From Oscillospiraceae bacterium (GTDB lineage: Bacteria > Bacillota > Clostridia > Oscillospirales > Acutalibacteraceae), in contig SVOQ01000002.1 in assembly GCA_015066345.1 (NCBI GenBank), positions 1 through 58,658 of the forward strand: DNA of 58,658 bases, written 5' to 3'. Shown here one piece after another: positions 24,800-33,995 of this stretch (position 1 is its first letter; the number at the start of each line of letters is the position of its first letter). The notes below the pieces were generated by a model, which worked only from the letters and a program-made list of their open reading frames with translations, was not told the origin of the DNA and searched no databases. The position numbers and the translations under genes are program-made.

Positions 24800-25231
24800 T
24801 TAATTATTGGCTTCAAAACGCTCTTTTAACGCTTTGTTTATTTTTTTTGCATCCCTTTTCATAGATATAAAAAACATTGCCGCAGAGAATGCATAAACAA
24901 AAACAACGCATATGAGCATTAATATAATTTCGCCCGGAACAGGTCTCACCCATTCAAAAAGAATACCCAACACCACCATTATAACACTGATGAAAATATA
25001 ATGACAAATAAATGCCGCTATTTGACCCTTTGCGGTTTTGTACTCTCTTTGAATTGTCAGTGTTGTAATCAACGAAACTATTATTCCCACAAGAGGTATT
25101 TCCGCCACACTATAGGTGTAAACCATATCATAGCCCACAATCAATGTGTACGCAGCAAATGCGATAGCCGTCCCCGAAGTAACGTATGAAAACATTTTTA
25201 AAAATTCGCTTAAAAATCGCATATATTTCAC
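24800..25231 (-). CDS. DUF3021-family membrane protein
   Basis: A 143-residue protein with four predicted membrane helices and a basic C-terminus (KRDAKKINKALKERFE). DUF3021 proteins are almost always encoded after a LytTR regulator, as here (5 bases downstream), and are thought to control that regulator at the membrane. It is the last gene of a four-gene operon with the ABC ATPase and permease. Ribosome site AAAGGTG precedes the ATG. Confidence 0.85.
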   Translation of the reverse strand: MKYMRFLSEFLKMFSYVTSGTAIAFAAYTLIVGYDMVYTYSVAEIPLVGIIVSLITTLTIQREYKTAKGQIAAFICHYIFISVIMVVLGILFEWVRPVPGEIILMLICVVFVYAFSAAMFFISMKRDAKKINKALKERFEANN

Positions 25232-25236
25232 CTTTC

Positions 25237-25671
25237 TTATATTCCTAAAGCCTTTTTAAGGCTTGGTACATATTGTCTTGATATAATGATTTTCTCTCCG
25301 TTTTGCAGTCTTGCCTCAAATCTGCCGTTAAACATCGGGGCAACTGACATTATTCTGTTCAGATTCACAACAACGGATTTTGATATCCTTATAAAATCGC
25401 TGTCACTAAGTGTCTGTTCAATTTCATAAAGCTTGAGCCTTACATCAAAAACCTGTTTTTCGCAACAGGCAAACACCTTGTTATCAACACATTCAAAATA
25501 ATAAATATCCTTGGGAAACAGTTTTACAATATCCCTTTCCATATAAGCGGTTACTCTGTTTTCGTCCTTAAGCTGATACAATACCTTCATAAGATTTTCG
25601 TCAACCTTTTTGCAACGGACTATAATCTCATCCTCTTCGTTAGGCTTTGGTGTTTCAATCGTTATTTTCAT
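25237..25671 (-). CDS. LytTR-family DNA-binding regulator (second copy)
   Basis: A 144-residue regulator. Residues 1-40 are a short lead (KITIETPKPNEEDEIIVRCK), then a LytTR domain: DIYYFECVDNKVFACC, VRLKLYEIEQTLSDSDFIRI, KSVVVNLNRIMSVAPMFNGR and EKIIISRQYVPSLKKALGI. The real start is the ATG at 25671, which overlaps the permease stop as ATGA. It most likely recognises the 21-base-period direct repeat at 27530-27561 upstream of the operon. The paralogue at 19477 is of the same length class but has a different membrane partner. Confidence 0.9.
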   Translation of the reverse strand: MKITIETPKPNEEDEIIVRCKKVDENLMKVLYQLKDENRVTAYMERDIVKLFPKDIYYFECVDNKVFACCEKQVFDVRLKLYEIEQTLSDSDFIRISKSVVVNLNRIMSVAPMFNGRFEARLQNGEKIIISRQYVPSLKKALGI

Positions 25672-26582
25672 TTCGCACCTTTCCTTCTTCTGTAATTGGA
25701 TATGAGCACACCGAGACCCAGGCATACCAATCCCGAACCTAACAGTATCAAGCAACACACGTACGGTGACACGTTATGATCAAACAATTCTATACTGATA
25801 CCCATTGTTTCGCTGTAAATACTTGAAATATCCGTCGGTACACCCTCAAACAAAGCATTCATCATATTTTCACATATTACATTTCTGAACATAACCGAGC
25901 TGTATATTACCGGGGTGCATTTAACTACGCTCTGCAGCACCGTTGAAAGCTGTCCTATGGGCATATAAATTCCTCCGAAAAAGCCTACCAAGGCACCTAT
26001 TACGGTACCGAAGCCACTCCAGGCGCTCTCGGTCTTAACGAGTGAGGCAAACAAAAACATAATAGAGGAGTAAGAGAATGAATTCACCAATATCATCAGA
26101 ATTATTTCAGCATGCGCACCCACGGATAAAATTGTCGCACCCTTAATCACAAAATACACCTCTGCGATTAAAAAGGTCAGCGTACATATAATAATTGCCG
26201 ATAAGCAAGTGGAGGTTATGTATGACAAAGCCACAATCACCCTGCTGACAGGTGAGGTATGAATAGCATCACTTCTCTTACTGTTTTTATCCTTTATCAT
26301 TGACGAATATGCAGAAAGAGTCACCATAACCGCGTTTGTCGGAATAATTCCGCCCGTTGTCCAGGTCAGAATCAGCAAAAATGCATCTGCTTCATCCTGT
26401 GCAGCATTCCTGCCCGGCAAAACGGCAAGCTTATCCGTCAACGCATCAATATTAACGTCACCTAAAAAGAATATCATAAGGCATAAAACAACCAGCATTG
26501 ACAGTAATGAAAAAAAGACAACACCCTTATCCCTCAGATACATTAATAAATTTCTTTTAACCAGCTGCGTATATTGTATCAT
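25668..26582 (-). CDS. ABC-2 type transporter permease
   Basis: Membrane subunit of an ABC exporter of the DrrB/ABC-2 type. The 304-residue protein has six membrane helices; the first follows RNLLMYLRDKGVVFFSLLSM. The central FGTVIGALVGFFGGIYMPIG is the ABC-2 signature region between helices 4 and 5. A long extracellular segment lies between helices 1 and 2. It overlaps the ATPase stop and the LytTR start by 4 bases each, so the order ATPase-permease-LytTR-DUF3021 is one translationally coupled operon. The exported substrate is unknown. Confidence 0.88.
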   Translation of the reverse strand: MIQYTQLVKRNLLMYLRDKGVVFFSLLSMLVVLCLMIFFLGDVNIDALTDKLAVLPGRNAAQDEADAFLLILTWTTGGIIPTNAVMVTLSAYSSMIKDKNSKRSDAIHTSPVSRVIVALSYITSTCLSAIIICTLTFLIAEVYFVIKGATILSVGAHAEIILMILVNSFSYSSIMFLFASLVKTESAWSGFGTVIGALVGFFGGIYMPIGQLSTVLQSVVKCTPVIYSSVMFRNVICENMMNALFEGVPTDISSIYSETMGISIELFDHNVSPYVCCLILLGSGLVCLGLGVLISNYRRRKGAK

Positions 26583-27469
26583 AATTTACCTCCCGTTGCA
26601 TTTACAAAAACATCATCAAGAGTCCCCTGAACAACCTCAAAACCGCTTATATTATCCCGAACCGTATTAAGTATCTCAATAGCATCGTTAGTACTTTTAA
26701 GCTTTATTAACACCCGGTTGCCCTGTTTTTCATAATCTTTACCCTCAAGCTTATGATCTATCTCTGCCGTAGTATACAGCTTAAGACAGTCAAAAGCATA
26801 TTGTGCTTTAAGCTCATTAGGCGTTCCGGTGGTTATCAATTTACCTTTATCAATAATTATTATCTTATCCGCCCGGGAAGCCTCCTCCATATAATGGGTC
26901 GTAAGAAAGACCGTCATATTGGATTTTTTACGCATCATCTCCACCGTATTCCATACCTCAATACGGGCAGCGGGATCAAGTCCCGTTGTGGGCTCATCAA
27001 GAAAAAGAATTTCAGGCGTATGCATAAGTGCCGCCACTATTTCGCATCTGCGCTTTTGTCCGCCTGACAGATACTTATACTTTTTCTTAAGTATACCGTC
27101 AATGCCGAAAACCTTACTTAATTCCGCAGATTTTTCCTTAGCCTGTTTTTTTGTAATACCGTGAAGTACACCCCTGCAAATCAGATTCTCCTGAACGGTA
27201 AGCAAATCGTCAAGTACGTTTTCCTGATACACAACACCTATATTTTTTCTTATCTGTCCATCCTGCGATAAATTATAGCCACAGATTTCGACCTCTCCGT
27301 CAGTTGGCGCAAGTAAAGTTGACATAATATTTATCGTCGTGGATTTACCTGCTCCGTTAACACCCAAAAAGCCGATGAATTCACCCTCACCTACAGAAAA
27401 AGATATGTCATCCACTGCGGTAAAGCTTCCGTATTTTTTTGTAAGATTTTTAATTTCAATAGATTTCAT
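26579..27469 (-). CDS. ABC transporter ATP-binding protein (DrrA/CcmA type)
   Basis: ATPase of the ABC-2 exporter. The 296-residue protein has Walker A GVNGAGKST, Q-loop VYQEN, signature YLSGGQKRR, Walker B ILFLDEPTTGLD and the H-loop TTHYMEEA, followed by a C-terminal DrrA-like region ending with DDVFVNATGGKL. The ATG at 27469 has GGAGG upstream; the 17-residue longer version from 27520 has no ribosome site. It is the first gene of the LytTR operon. Expression is likely induced or repressed by the LytTR protein through the repeats 60-90 bases upstream. Confidence 0.92.
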   Translation of the reverse strand: MKSIEIKNLTKKYGSFTAVDDISFSVGEGEFIGFLGVNGAGKSTTINIMSTLLAPTDGEVEICGYNLSQDGQIRKNIGVVYQENVLDDLLTVQENLICRGVLHGITKKQAKEKSAELSKVFGIDGILKKKYKYLSGGQKRRCEIVAALMHTPEILFLDEPTTGLDPAARIEVWNTVEMMRKKSNMTVFLTTHYMEEASRADKIIIIDKGKLITTGTPNELKAQYAFDCLKLYTTAEIDHKLEGKDYEKQGNRVLIKLKSTNDAIEILNTVRDNISGFEVVQGTLDDVFVNATGGKL

Positions 27470-27529
27470 ATCTATCGCCTCCGTTAAACCTACTTTAGCA
27501 AAACTGTTCTCGGTTTTCAATAACTCCTA

Positions 27530-27561
27530 CAGTAAGTTGCGTTTTAATAACACTAAGTTGC
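27530..27561. promoter_or_regulatory. LytTR-type direct repeat upstream of the ABC-LytTR operon
   Basis: CAGTAAGTTGC (27530-27540) and CACTAAGTTGC (27551-27561) match in 10 of 11 positions and are 21 bases apart start to start, two helical turns. This spacing (9-base word plus 12-base gap) is what LytTR regulators such as AgrA and related proteins use. The operon encodes a LytTR protein, so autoregulation is a direct prediction. Confidence 0.65.
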
Positions 27562-27773
27562 ATAAAATGCGCTGTAACAGCCATCCGTCGGGTATCGGCA
27601 ACAATTCACTCTGCTTTTCGGCATTGTAACAATACACAAAACAGATTTAATTTTTTTGGTTATTTTTAACGGCATTTTTCTCTTTCAAATTTTTATTTTT
27701 AAAACCAATTTACTTACAATTTTCTTTGTGCTAATATATGTATAATTATGTAAATTGGAAAGGATTTTCAATT

Positions 27774-28769
27774 ATGTTACTTGACAAAAAGCTTTATATT
27801 CCCGACTTGGGTGAGGTTGATGTGGACAGCGGTTTTCATCTTCTTCCCTCAACTGAGGACGGTAAATTTGTTGCAGGTAAAAACGGCGTTGAATTTGTCG
27901 TTGCAACGGGCGACCAGAAGGTTGAGTTTGTTTCCTTCGGCACTCACACACTCGCTTGTGTTAAGTCCGCTATTGCATACCCCGTTTACTACCCCGTTTA
28001 CCCTGTAAAAACCGAGTACCCCTTGAAAGCGGTGCTTATGGACCTTGACGGCACTACCGTACGTAGTGAAGAGTTCTGGATCTGGATTATCGAAATGACA
28101 ACCGCAAGTATGCTCGGCAATCCTAAATTCCAGCTTGAAGAAGCGGATATCCCCTTCGTTTCAGGTCACTCCGTTTCTGAGCATCTTCAGTACTGTATTG
28201 ATAAATATTGCCCCGGTGAATCTCTCGAAAAAGCACGTAATTTCTATTTTGAACACACTCACAGGGAAATGGAAGAAATTATGTCGGGTAGAGGTAAGGA
28301 CGGTGCTTTCACTCCCACAGAGGGCGTTAAGGATTTCCTTTACGAATTAAAGGATATGGGCATTAAAATCGGTCTTGTTACCTCCGGTCTTTACGAAAAG
28401 GCATGGCCCGAAATTCTTTCCGCATTCAAGACCCTCGGTATGGGCGACCCCAAGGATTTCTACGATGCAATTATTTCCGCAGGTTTCCCCTTAAGAAAAG
28501 GCAGTGTAGGTACTCTCGGTGAGCTTTCACCCAAGCCTCATCCCTGGCTTTACAGTGAAACCTCCATCGTTGGACTCGGTGAGGCTTTCGCCGACAGAAA
28601 CCACGTTGTAGGTATTGAGGATAGCGGTGCAGGTGCTTGTTCAGTAAGACTTGCGGGTTACACCACCATCGGTATCGCAGGCGGTAATATTGAATCAAGC
28701 GGTACTAAAGCCGTTTGCTCACATTTCTGTCAGAATTTTGAAGAAATAATGAAAATTATTAAAGGCTAA
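27774..28769 (+). CDS. HAD-family hydrolase with extra N-terminal domain
   Basis: A predicted phosphatase. The 331-residue protein has about 80 N-terminal residues of unrecognised, beta-rich sequence (DLGEVDVDSGFHLLP, FVSFGTHTLACVKS) before a HAD core: motif I LMDLDGTTVRSE, motif II LVTSGL, and the motif III/IV region ending VVGIEDSGAGACSVRLAGYT. The cap between motifs I and II is helical, as in beta-phosphoglucomutase-like enzymes. GGAAAGGA precedes the ATG. It is 11 bases upstream of the GH38-like gene, so the two form an operon; a sugar phosphate linked to mannoside breakdown is a plausible substrate but inferred. TATAAT at 27741-27746 may be its -10 box. Confidence 0.82.
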   Translation: MLLDKKLYIPDLGEVDVDSGFHLLPSTEDGKFVAGKNGVEFVVATGDQKVEFVSFGTHTLACVKSAIAYPVYYPVYPVKTEYPLKAVLMDLDGTTVRSEEFWIWIIEMTTASMLGNPKFQLEEADIPFVSGHSVSEHLQYCIDKYCPGESLEKARNFYFEHTHREMEEIMSGRGKDGAFTPTEGVKDFLYELKDMGIKIGLVTSGLYEKAWPEILSAFKTLGMGDPKDFYDAIISAGFPLRKGSVGTLGELSPKPHPWLYSETSIVGLGEAFADRNHVVGIEDSGAGACSVRLAGYTTIGIAGGNIESSGTKAVCSHFCQNFEEIMKIIKG

Positions 28770-28780
28770 GGAGATATATT

Positions 28781-31636
28781 ATGGAAAACAAAGATAAAAT
28801 CCAATGTCATTTTATATCAAACACCCATTGGGACAGAGAATGGCGTTTCTCTGCAAGAAGAACACAGTATATGTTAGGCTATATGCTTGATATGCTTCTG
28901 GACATTCTTGACAAAAATCCCGATTACAAGCATTTTCACCTTGACTCACAGACAATGCCCATTCAGGACTATCTTGAAGTTTACCCCGAAAAGAAAGAGA
29001 AACTTCAGAAATACATAAAAGAGGGCAAAATTGCCGTTGGTCCCTGGTTCTGTCTTCCCGACGAATTTACCGTTGGTAGCGAAGCACTTATACGTAACCT
29101 TCTTTTAGGTCACAAAATCGGTAAGGAAATGGGCGGCATCAGTAAAACAGGTTACTCACCCTTCGGTTGGGGTCAGATTTCTCAGTTACCCCAGATTTAT
29201 GATGGTTTTGATATTCACTTCGCATCATTCTACCGCGGTATCAATGAGTACAAAGCACCCAAGTCCGAATTTTTCTGGGAAAGTCCCGACGGCACTCGTA
29301 TCTATGCATCCCGTCTTGCTAAACGTCCCCGTTACAATATCTGGTACGTTGTTCAGCGTCCCGTTTACTTTAACCAGACTGATGAAAACAACCGTGATAT
29401 GCTCTGGAATGACAATAACGGTGTATTCAAACTTATTGACAGAGACTGGAAACTTGACTATCAGTACACTCATCCCTTCTATGAGTACCATAAAGAAAGC
29501 GTTAAAGCCCGTGCAGAACAGGCTATGAAGGAGCAGGATAACGACTGGACAACAAACCACCGTTTCTGGTCAATCGGTCACGACTCATCCTGTCCCGACG
29601 AACGTGAGGTTCAACTCGTTAAGGACCTTAACGATGCACTTCCCGAGGCAGAGGTTTTCCATAGCACTCTCAAAGAGATGGAACAGGGTATCATTGATAA
29701 CTTCAAACCCGATTCACCCGTTCTCAAGGGCGAAATGCGTGACCCCTATACAAAGGGTAGCGTAAGTGAGCTTTGCGGTTGGATTCTTTCTGCAAGAACA
29801 TACATTAAGCAGGAAAACTTTGACACCGAGCGTCGTCTTATAAACTACGCAGAGCCCATGGCAATTTTTGCTACTCTTTCAGGTGCACCTTATCCCCGTA
29901 ACTTCATTGACCTTTCTTACAACTATCTTCTTCAGAACCACGGTCACGACAGTATCGGTGCTTGTGGACGTGACGTTGTTTACGAGGATGTTATGTCCCG
30001 TTACAGACAGGCAAGAGAGCTTTCAATGTGCGTATTTGAACGTGCATTTATGGATATCGCAGGTGATATTAACCTTAAGTCATTCAGTCGTGATGATGCA
30101 GCGGTTGTAGTATTCAACCCCGCACCCTTCAAGAGAACTGAAACTGTTAACTTAAGACTTGAAATTCCCGCAGAGTGGAAAGCAGACAGCTTTGAAATTG
30201 TTGACGAAGATGACAACGTTATTAAATATCAGGTTCTTTCAACAAACAAAGAAAATGCTCAGATTATCCAGAACCCCAACGATACTGCAAACGTGCTTCA
30301 TACTCAGCAGTATTACGTTGCTGCAGAGGTTTACGATATCCCCGCTATGGGTTACAAAACCTACAAGGTTCGTCCTCTTTACAATGTTCGTGCTACAACT
30401 CCCGTAACACTTGTTAAAACAACAAACGTTATGGAAAACGAATTCCTTAAAGTCAGCTTCAACCACAACGGTACATTTAACGTTATCGACAAAGAAAGCG
30501 GTAAGGAATTCAAAAACCTCGGCTACTTCAAGGATAGTGGCGAAATCGGTAACCCCTGGCAGCATGTTGCACCCGAAATTGACGAAACTTACACAACTCT
30601 CGGTGAACAGGCTAACGTTACTCTCCTTCGTCACGGTGAATTTGAAACAACCTTCAAGATTACAATGCGTTGGGAGCTTCCCGAAAAACGTGCATTCGAC
30701 GAAAAATCAAGAAGTGAACACAAGCTTCCCAACGATATCGAAAGCCTTGTTACTCTCCGTAAGGGTGCTAAGTTCGTTGAAGTTGAAACAACTATCAACA
30801 ACCGTTGTGAGGACCACTATTTACAGGTTGCATTCCCCACAGGTATCAAAGCTCAATACGCAGATTCTCAGGGTCAGTTTGACGTTGTCAGCCGTCCTCT
30901 TGCAAAGCCCGATTACTCACTTTATGATGAACCGCCCATGACAGAGCATCCTATGAACTCTTTCGTAAGCATCAACGACGGTGTTAACGGTGCGGCACTT
31001 CTCAACACAGGTCTTAAGGCTTACGAGGCAGCGGATGACGAAGACGGTACAGTTTACCTTTCACTTATCCGTGCATATCCCCTTCGTATATGCGTTACTA
31101 AGGATATGCAGAATTACAGTGACTGGGATAAGGGTTCACAGTGCATCGGCAAAAACACATTCCGTTACGCATTTATGCCCCATAAAGGTAACTGGGAAGA
31201 GGGCAACGTATGGCAGGAAAGCGAGAGATTCAACCTCTACCTTACTGCAGGTCAGATTGCTCCCACAGGTCACGGTAAGAATCCTCTTACTCATTCATTC
31301 CTTGAACTCAAAGACGAAAACCTCAACGTTAGTGCTGTTAAACTCAGTGAAGACGGCGAAGGCTATATCGTAAGACTTTTCAACCCCTCGGACAAAGCAA
31401 TCAAAAACGCTATCCGTCTTAACGGCGGTATCGCTCCCATTGAAAAGGCTCAGTCCCCCGTTGAAAGACAGAAAGCAGAGTTCGAGCTTCCCGAGTACAC
31501 AGGCAAAGCCTGGAAAGAAGTTAAACTTGTTACTCTTGAGGAAAAAGATATTGCTCCCCTTACTGTTGACGAAAACGGCTTTGTTGATTTTGAAATCACA
31601 GGCAAAAAGATTCTTACAATTAAATTTGTTGGTTAA
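28781..31636 (+). CDS. GH38-like alpha-mannosidase homologue lacking the usual nucleophile
   Basis: The 951-residue cytoplasmic protein has the full GH38 layout: N-terminal catalytic barrel with zinc-site HWD in SNTHWDREW (about residues 13-21), LLQNHGHDSIGACG with the second zinc-site His near 388, a helical middle domain and C-terminal beta-sandwich domains. In the family the nucleophile and zinc ligand Asp sits in a P-D-x-F-G-Q context; here the same position reads GYSPFGWGQISQLPQIY, with Phe in place of Asp. Spacing to PQI is unchanged, so it is a substitution, not a gap. Either the protein belongs to a divergent subgroup with another mechanism or it is not a standard mannosidase. It is coupled to the HAD gene and followed by a strong terminator. 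Confidence 0.85.
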   Translation: MENKDKIQCHFISNTHWDREWRFSARRTQYMLGYMLDMLLDILDKNPDYKHFHLDSQTMPIQDYLEVYPEKKEKLQKYIKEGKIAVGPWFCLPDEFTVGSEALIRNLLLGHKIGKEMGGISKTGYSPFGWGQISQLPQIYDGFDIHFASFYRGINEYKAPKSEFFWESPDGTRIYASRLAKRPRYNIWYVVQRPVYFNQTDENNRDMLWNDNNGVFKLIDRDWKLDYQYTHPFYEYHKESVKARAEQAMKEQDNDWTTNHRFWSIGHDSSCPDEREVQLVKDLNDALPEAEVFHSTLKEMEQGIIDNFKPDSPVLKGEMRDPYTKGSVSELCGWILSARTYIKQENFDTERRLINYAEPMAIFATLSGAPYPRNFIDLSYNYLLQNHGHDSIGACGRDVVYEDVMSRYRQARELSMCVFERAFMDIAGDINLKSFSRDDAAVVVFNPAPFKRTETVNLRLEIPAEWKADSFEIVDEDDNVIKYQVLSTNKENAQIIQNPNDTANVLHTQQYYVAAEVYDIPAMGYKTYKVRPLYNVRATTPVTLVKTTNVMENEFLKVSFNHNGTFNVIDKESGKEFKNLGYFKDSGEIGNPWQHVAPEIDETYTTLGEQANVTLLRHGEFETTFKITMRWELPEKRAFDEKSRSEHKLPNDIESLVTLRKGAKFVEVETTINNRCEDHYLQVAFPTGIKAQYADSQGQFDVVSRPLAKPDYSLYDEPPMTEHPMNSFVSINDGVNGAALLNTGLKAYEAADDEDGTVYLSLIRAYPLRICVTKDMQNYSDWDKGSQCIGKNTFRYAFMPHKGNWEEGNVWQESERFNLYLTAGQIAPTGHGKNPLTHSFLELKDENLNVSAVKLSEDGEGYIVRLFNPSDKAIKNAIRLNGGIAPIEKAQSPVERQKAEFELPEYTGKAWKEVKLVTLEEKDIAPLTVDENGFVDFEITGKKILTIKFVG

Positions 31637-31645
31637 TCATAGTTC

Positions 31646-31678
31646 AAAAGAACCTTGTCTTAATGGCAAGGTTCTTTT
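31646..31678 (+). terminator. Intrinsic terminator after the GH38-like gene
   Basis: Arms 31646-31657 and 31667-31678 pair over 12 bases (AAAAGAACCTTG with CAAGGTTCTTTT), followed by ATATTT. It lies 10 bases after the stop. Confidence 0.9.
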
Positions 31679-31762
31679 ATATTTATATTGAAAAATATAT
31701 AATTAAGTGATATATTTATAGTATATATGCTTTAATTTACTAATATTTATTGAGGTAAGCTT

Positions 31763-32392
31763 ATGACAAAAAAAGAACGGGCTTTAAAGGTCTGTGAATT
31801 ATTAAAAATTGACTACCCCGATGCGGTGTGTCAGTTAAACGCCGAAACGCCTTTTCAACTCCTTGTTGCAACGCGTCTTTCGGCTCAATGCACCGATGCA
31901 AGGGTTAACCTTGTAACCCCCGATTTATTCAAAAAATATCCTACGGAAAAAGAACTTGCTGAGGCGGAAATTGAGGACGTTGAAAACCTTATTCATTCCT
32001 GCGGTTTTTATCACGGTAAGGCGAGGGATTTAATCGGAATGGCAAAAGCCGTCCGTGATACCTATAACGGCACTTTGCCCGACAGTATTGAGGAGTTAAC
32101 TAAACTCCCCGGTGTTGGTCGGAAAACCGCCAACCTTATTATGGGTGATGTTTATAAGAAACCGGCGGTTGTGGCGGACACCCACTTAATACGAATAACC
32201 AACCTTTTAGGTCTTGTTAATACAAAAGACCCTAAAAAGGTTGAACTTGAATTAAAAAAGATTCTGCCCCCTGAGGAAAGCAACGATTTTTGCCACAGGG
32301 TTGTACTTCACGGCAGAGCGGTCTGTATTGCCAGAAGACCAAAATGTGATGTGTGTAACTTAAAAGAAATTTGTATATCATTTAAAAAATGA
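31763..32392 (+). CDS. nth: Endonuclease III
   Basis: Base-excision repair DNA glycosylase/AP lyase for oxidised pyrimidines. The 209-residue protein carries the helix-hairpin-helix LTKLPGVGRKTANLIM with the catalytic Lys, the catalytic Asp in VVADTHLIRI, and the iron-sulfur ligands C-x6-C-x2-C-x5-C in CIARRPKCDVCNLKEIC. All key residues are present and length is standard. GAGG precedes the ATG. It opens a compact plus-strand run (nth to the nucleosidase gene) with short gaps or overlaps. Confidence 0.96.
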   Translation: MTKKERALKVCELLKIDYPDAVCQLNAETPFQLLVATRLSAQCTDARVNLVTPDLFKKYPTEKELAEAEIEDVENLIHSCGFYHGKARDLIGMAKAVRDTYNGTLPDSIEELTKLPGVGRKTANLIMGDVYKKPAVVADTHLIRITNLLGLVNTKDPKKVELELKKILPPEESNDFCHRVVLHGRAVCIARRPKCDVCNLKEICISFKK

Positions 32393-32408
32393 TTGCGGAG
32401 GGAAAGAT

Positions 32409-33995
32409 ATGAAAAAATTTATCAGTATCCTTGTTGTGTGTGCCTTACTACTGTCTTTAGGTGCTTGTTCACTTAGCGGGAACAACATAAAATTTACAAT
32501 AGGTGTACTCGACTCGGTTGTTATTCTCGACCCATTGTTTGCGGATAACAGTAGCGAAAGAATTGTTGCTTCCAACTGTTTCGAGGGTCTTTTGCGTTTT
32601 GACGGCGAGGGTAAAATTGATTTAGCGGGTGCTACCGGCTATACCTCCGATAAAACCGCACTCAAATACACTTTCAAACTCAATCCCGACGCAGTCTGGT
32701 TTGTTTCCGAAGGTGCCGAAACACTTATGGAAACCTCGGGTATCACTGAATTTGATGCAAGAGTTACCGCCGATGACTACATATACGGTATTGAACGTTT
32801 CGTACTTAACAGTGAAAGTGAACTTCTCTCAATAAAGGGCGCGTCCGATTATCAGAAAGGCAAAGCAGAAAAAATCGCAGGATTAAAAGCAGTTGATGAT
32901 TTCACTCTTGAAATTACACTTTCTGAAATCGATACCGACTTCCTTTACAAACTCGCTTCACTCCCTGTTTACCCCTGTGATAAAGAGTTTTGCGAATCTC
33001 TTGATTCTATTTTCTGCTCCACTCCCACAACCACACTTTACAACGGTCCTTATTATGTAAAGGAAAGCTCCGCCGCCGAAACAATACTTGAAAGAAACCC
33101 CGATTACAGTAGCAATATTCAGATAGGTAATAAAACTATTGTTCTTTATTCAACGGGTGTAGCCGATACACTTATTTCAAGATTTAACGATGGTAACTAT
33201 GATTTGGTTTTAACTCCCGACACGGAAATTATCACCGATAAAAAGGCGGTTTCATCCTCCCCCTCATCAATATGGGGTATCGCTTTTAATTGCGAAAGCG
33301 AAAAGGGTGCTGATGTTGAAATAAGAAAACTTCTTACAAGCACCATTAATTATGATAAAATTACTTTACCCGATTTCGCATTAAGTGAAGCTAAAACAAT
33401 TATTCCAGGTATTTACGGAATTTACGATGATGTTTACTCATCATTTAAACCTGCCGAAACAGTTGCCCCCTCAAAGGCAAAAGAACCTTCAGAAAAACTT
33501 GATGCAATTCTCAAAAAACTGGGTACAGATACCCTTTCCGTAAGATTCAGCGTTCCCTCTGCTATGGAGAAAACTGCCGAATCGATGATTAAAAACTGGG
33601 AAAAACTCTTCGGTGAGAAATTAAATGTTGACCTTGATACATTCGAATTAAAAGATTTGGATGATTTAAAAGAAAGCAGTGATTATGACCTTGCTATTCT
33701 CCCCATAACACCCGAAATGCGTACTGCAACAAGTGTTATTAACGAGTTAGAGGATTTTCCCTGCTACTACACTGACAAAACTATTTCTTCAAAACTCAAA
33801 AAGCCTCAGGCAACATCCGAGAAATCCGCCAAGGATTTCGCTGCAATCGAGAAAACGGTTGCAGCAAACGGTGTGTTTGTTCCCTTGTTCTACACAGGTT
33901 CAAGCCTTTATCTCGGTAAAAATATCGAGGGTATGTACGTTGCAGACGGCGGTAACGCATTGTATTTCTACTCCGGAGTGTTAGTTGAAGAATGA
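32409..33995 (+). CDS. Oligopeptide-type solute-binding lipoprotein (SBP family 5)
   Basis: An extracellular lipid-anchored substrate-binding protein of the OppA/DppA family. The 528-residue protein has a lipoprotein signal (LLLSLGACS, Cys about 20), then the family pattern: LDPLFADN, SERIVASNCFEGLLRFD, ADDYIYGIERF, FTLEITLSE and YNGPYYVKE. No Opp permease or ATPase genes are nearby, so it is an orphan binding protein, working with a transporter elsewhere or as a sensor. It begins 16 bases after nth (GGAGGG before the ATG) and overlaps the next gene by 4 bases. Confidence 0.9.
   Translation: MKKFISILVVCALLLSLGACSLSGNNIKFTIGVLDSVVILDPLFADNSSERIVASNCFEGLLRFDGEGKIDLAGATGYTSDKTALKYTFKLNPDAVWFVSEGAETLMETSGITEFDARVTADDYIYGIERFVLNSESELLSIKGASDYQKGKAEKIAGLKAVDDFTLEITLSEIDTDFLYKLASLPVYPCDKEFCESLDSIFCSTPTTTLYNGPYYVKESSAAETILERNPDYSSNIQIGNKTIVLYSTGVADTLISRFNDGNYDLVLTPDTEIITDKKAVSSSPSSIWGIAFNCESEKGADVEIRKLLTSTINYDKITLPDFALSEAKTIIPGIYGIYDDVYSSFKPAETVAPSKAKEPSEKLDAILKKLGTDTLSVRFSVPSAMEKTAESMIKNWEKLFGEKLNVDLDTFELKDLDDLKESSDYDLAILPITPEMRTATSVINELEDFPCYYTDKTISSKLKKPQATSEKSAKDFAAIEKTVAANGVFVPLFYTGSSLYLGKNIEGMYVADGGNALYFYSGVLVEE

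Noticed and set aside
28781-31636. Long open frames on other strands and frames inside the GH38-like gene (for example 29225-29560)
   Set aside because: They have no ribosome sites or recognisable domains and reflect the codon bias of the real gene.
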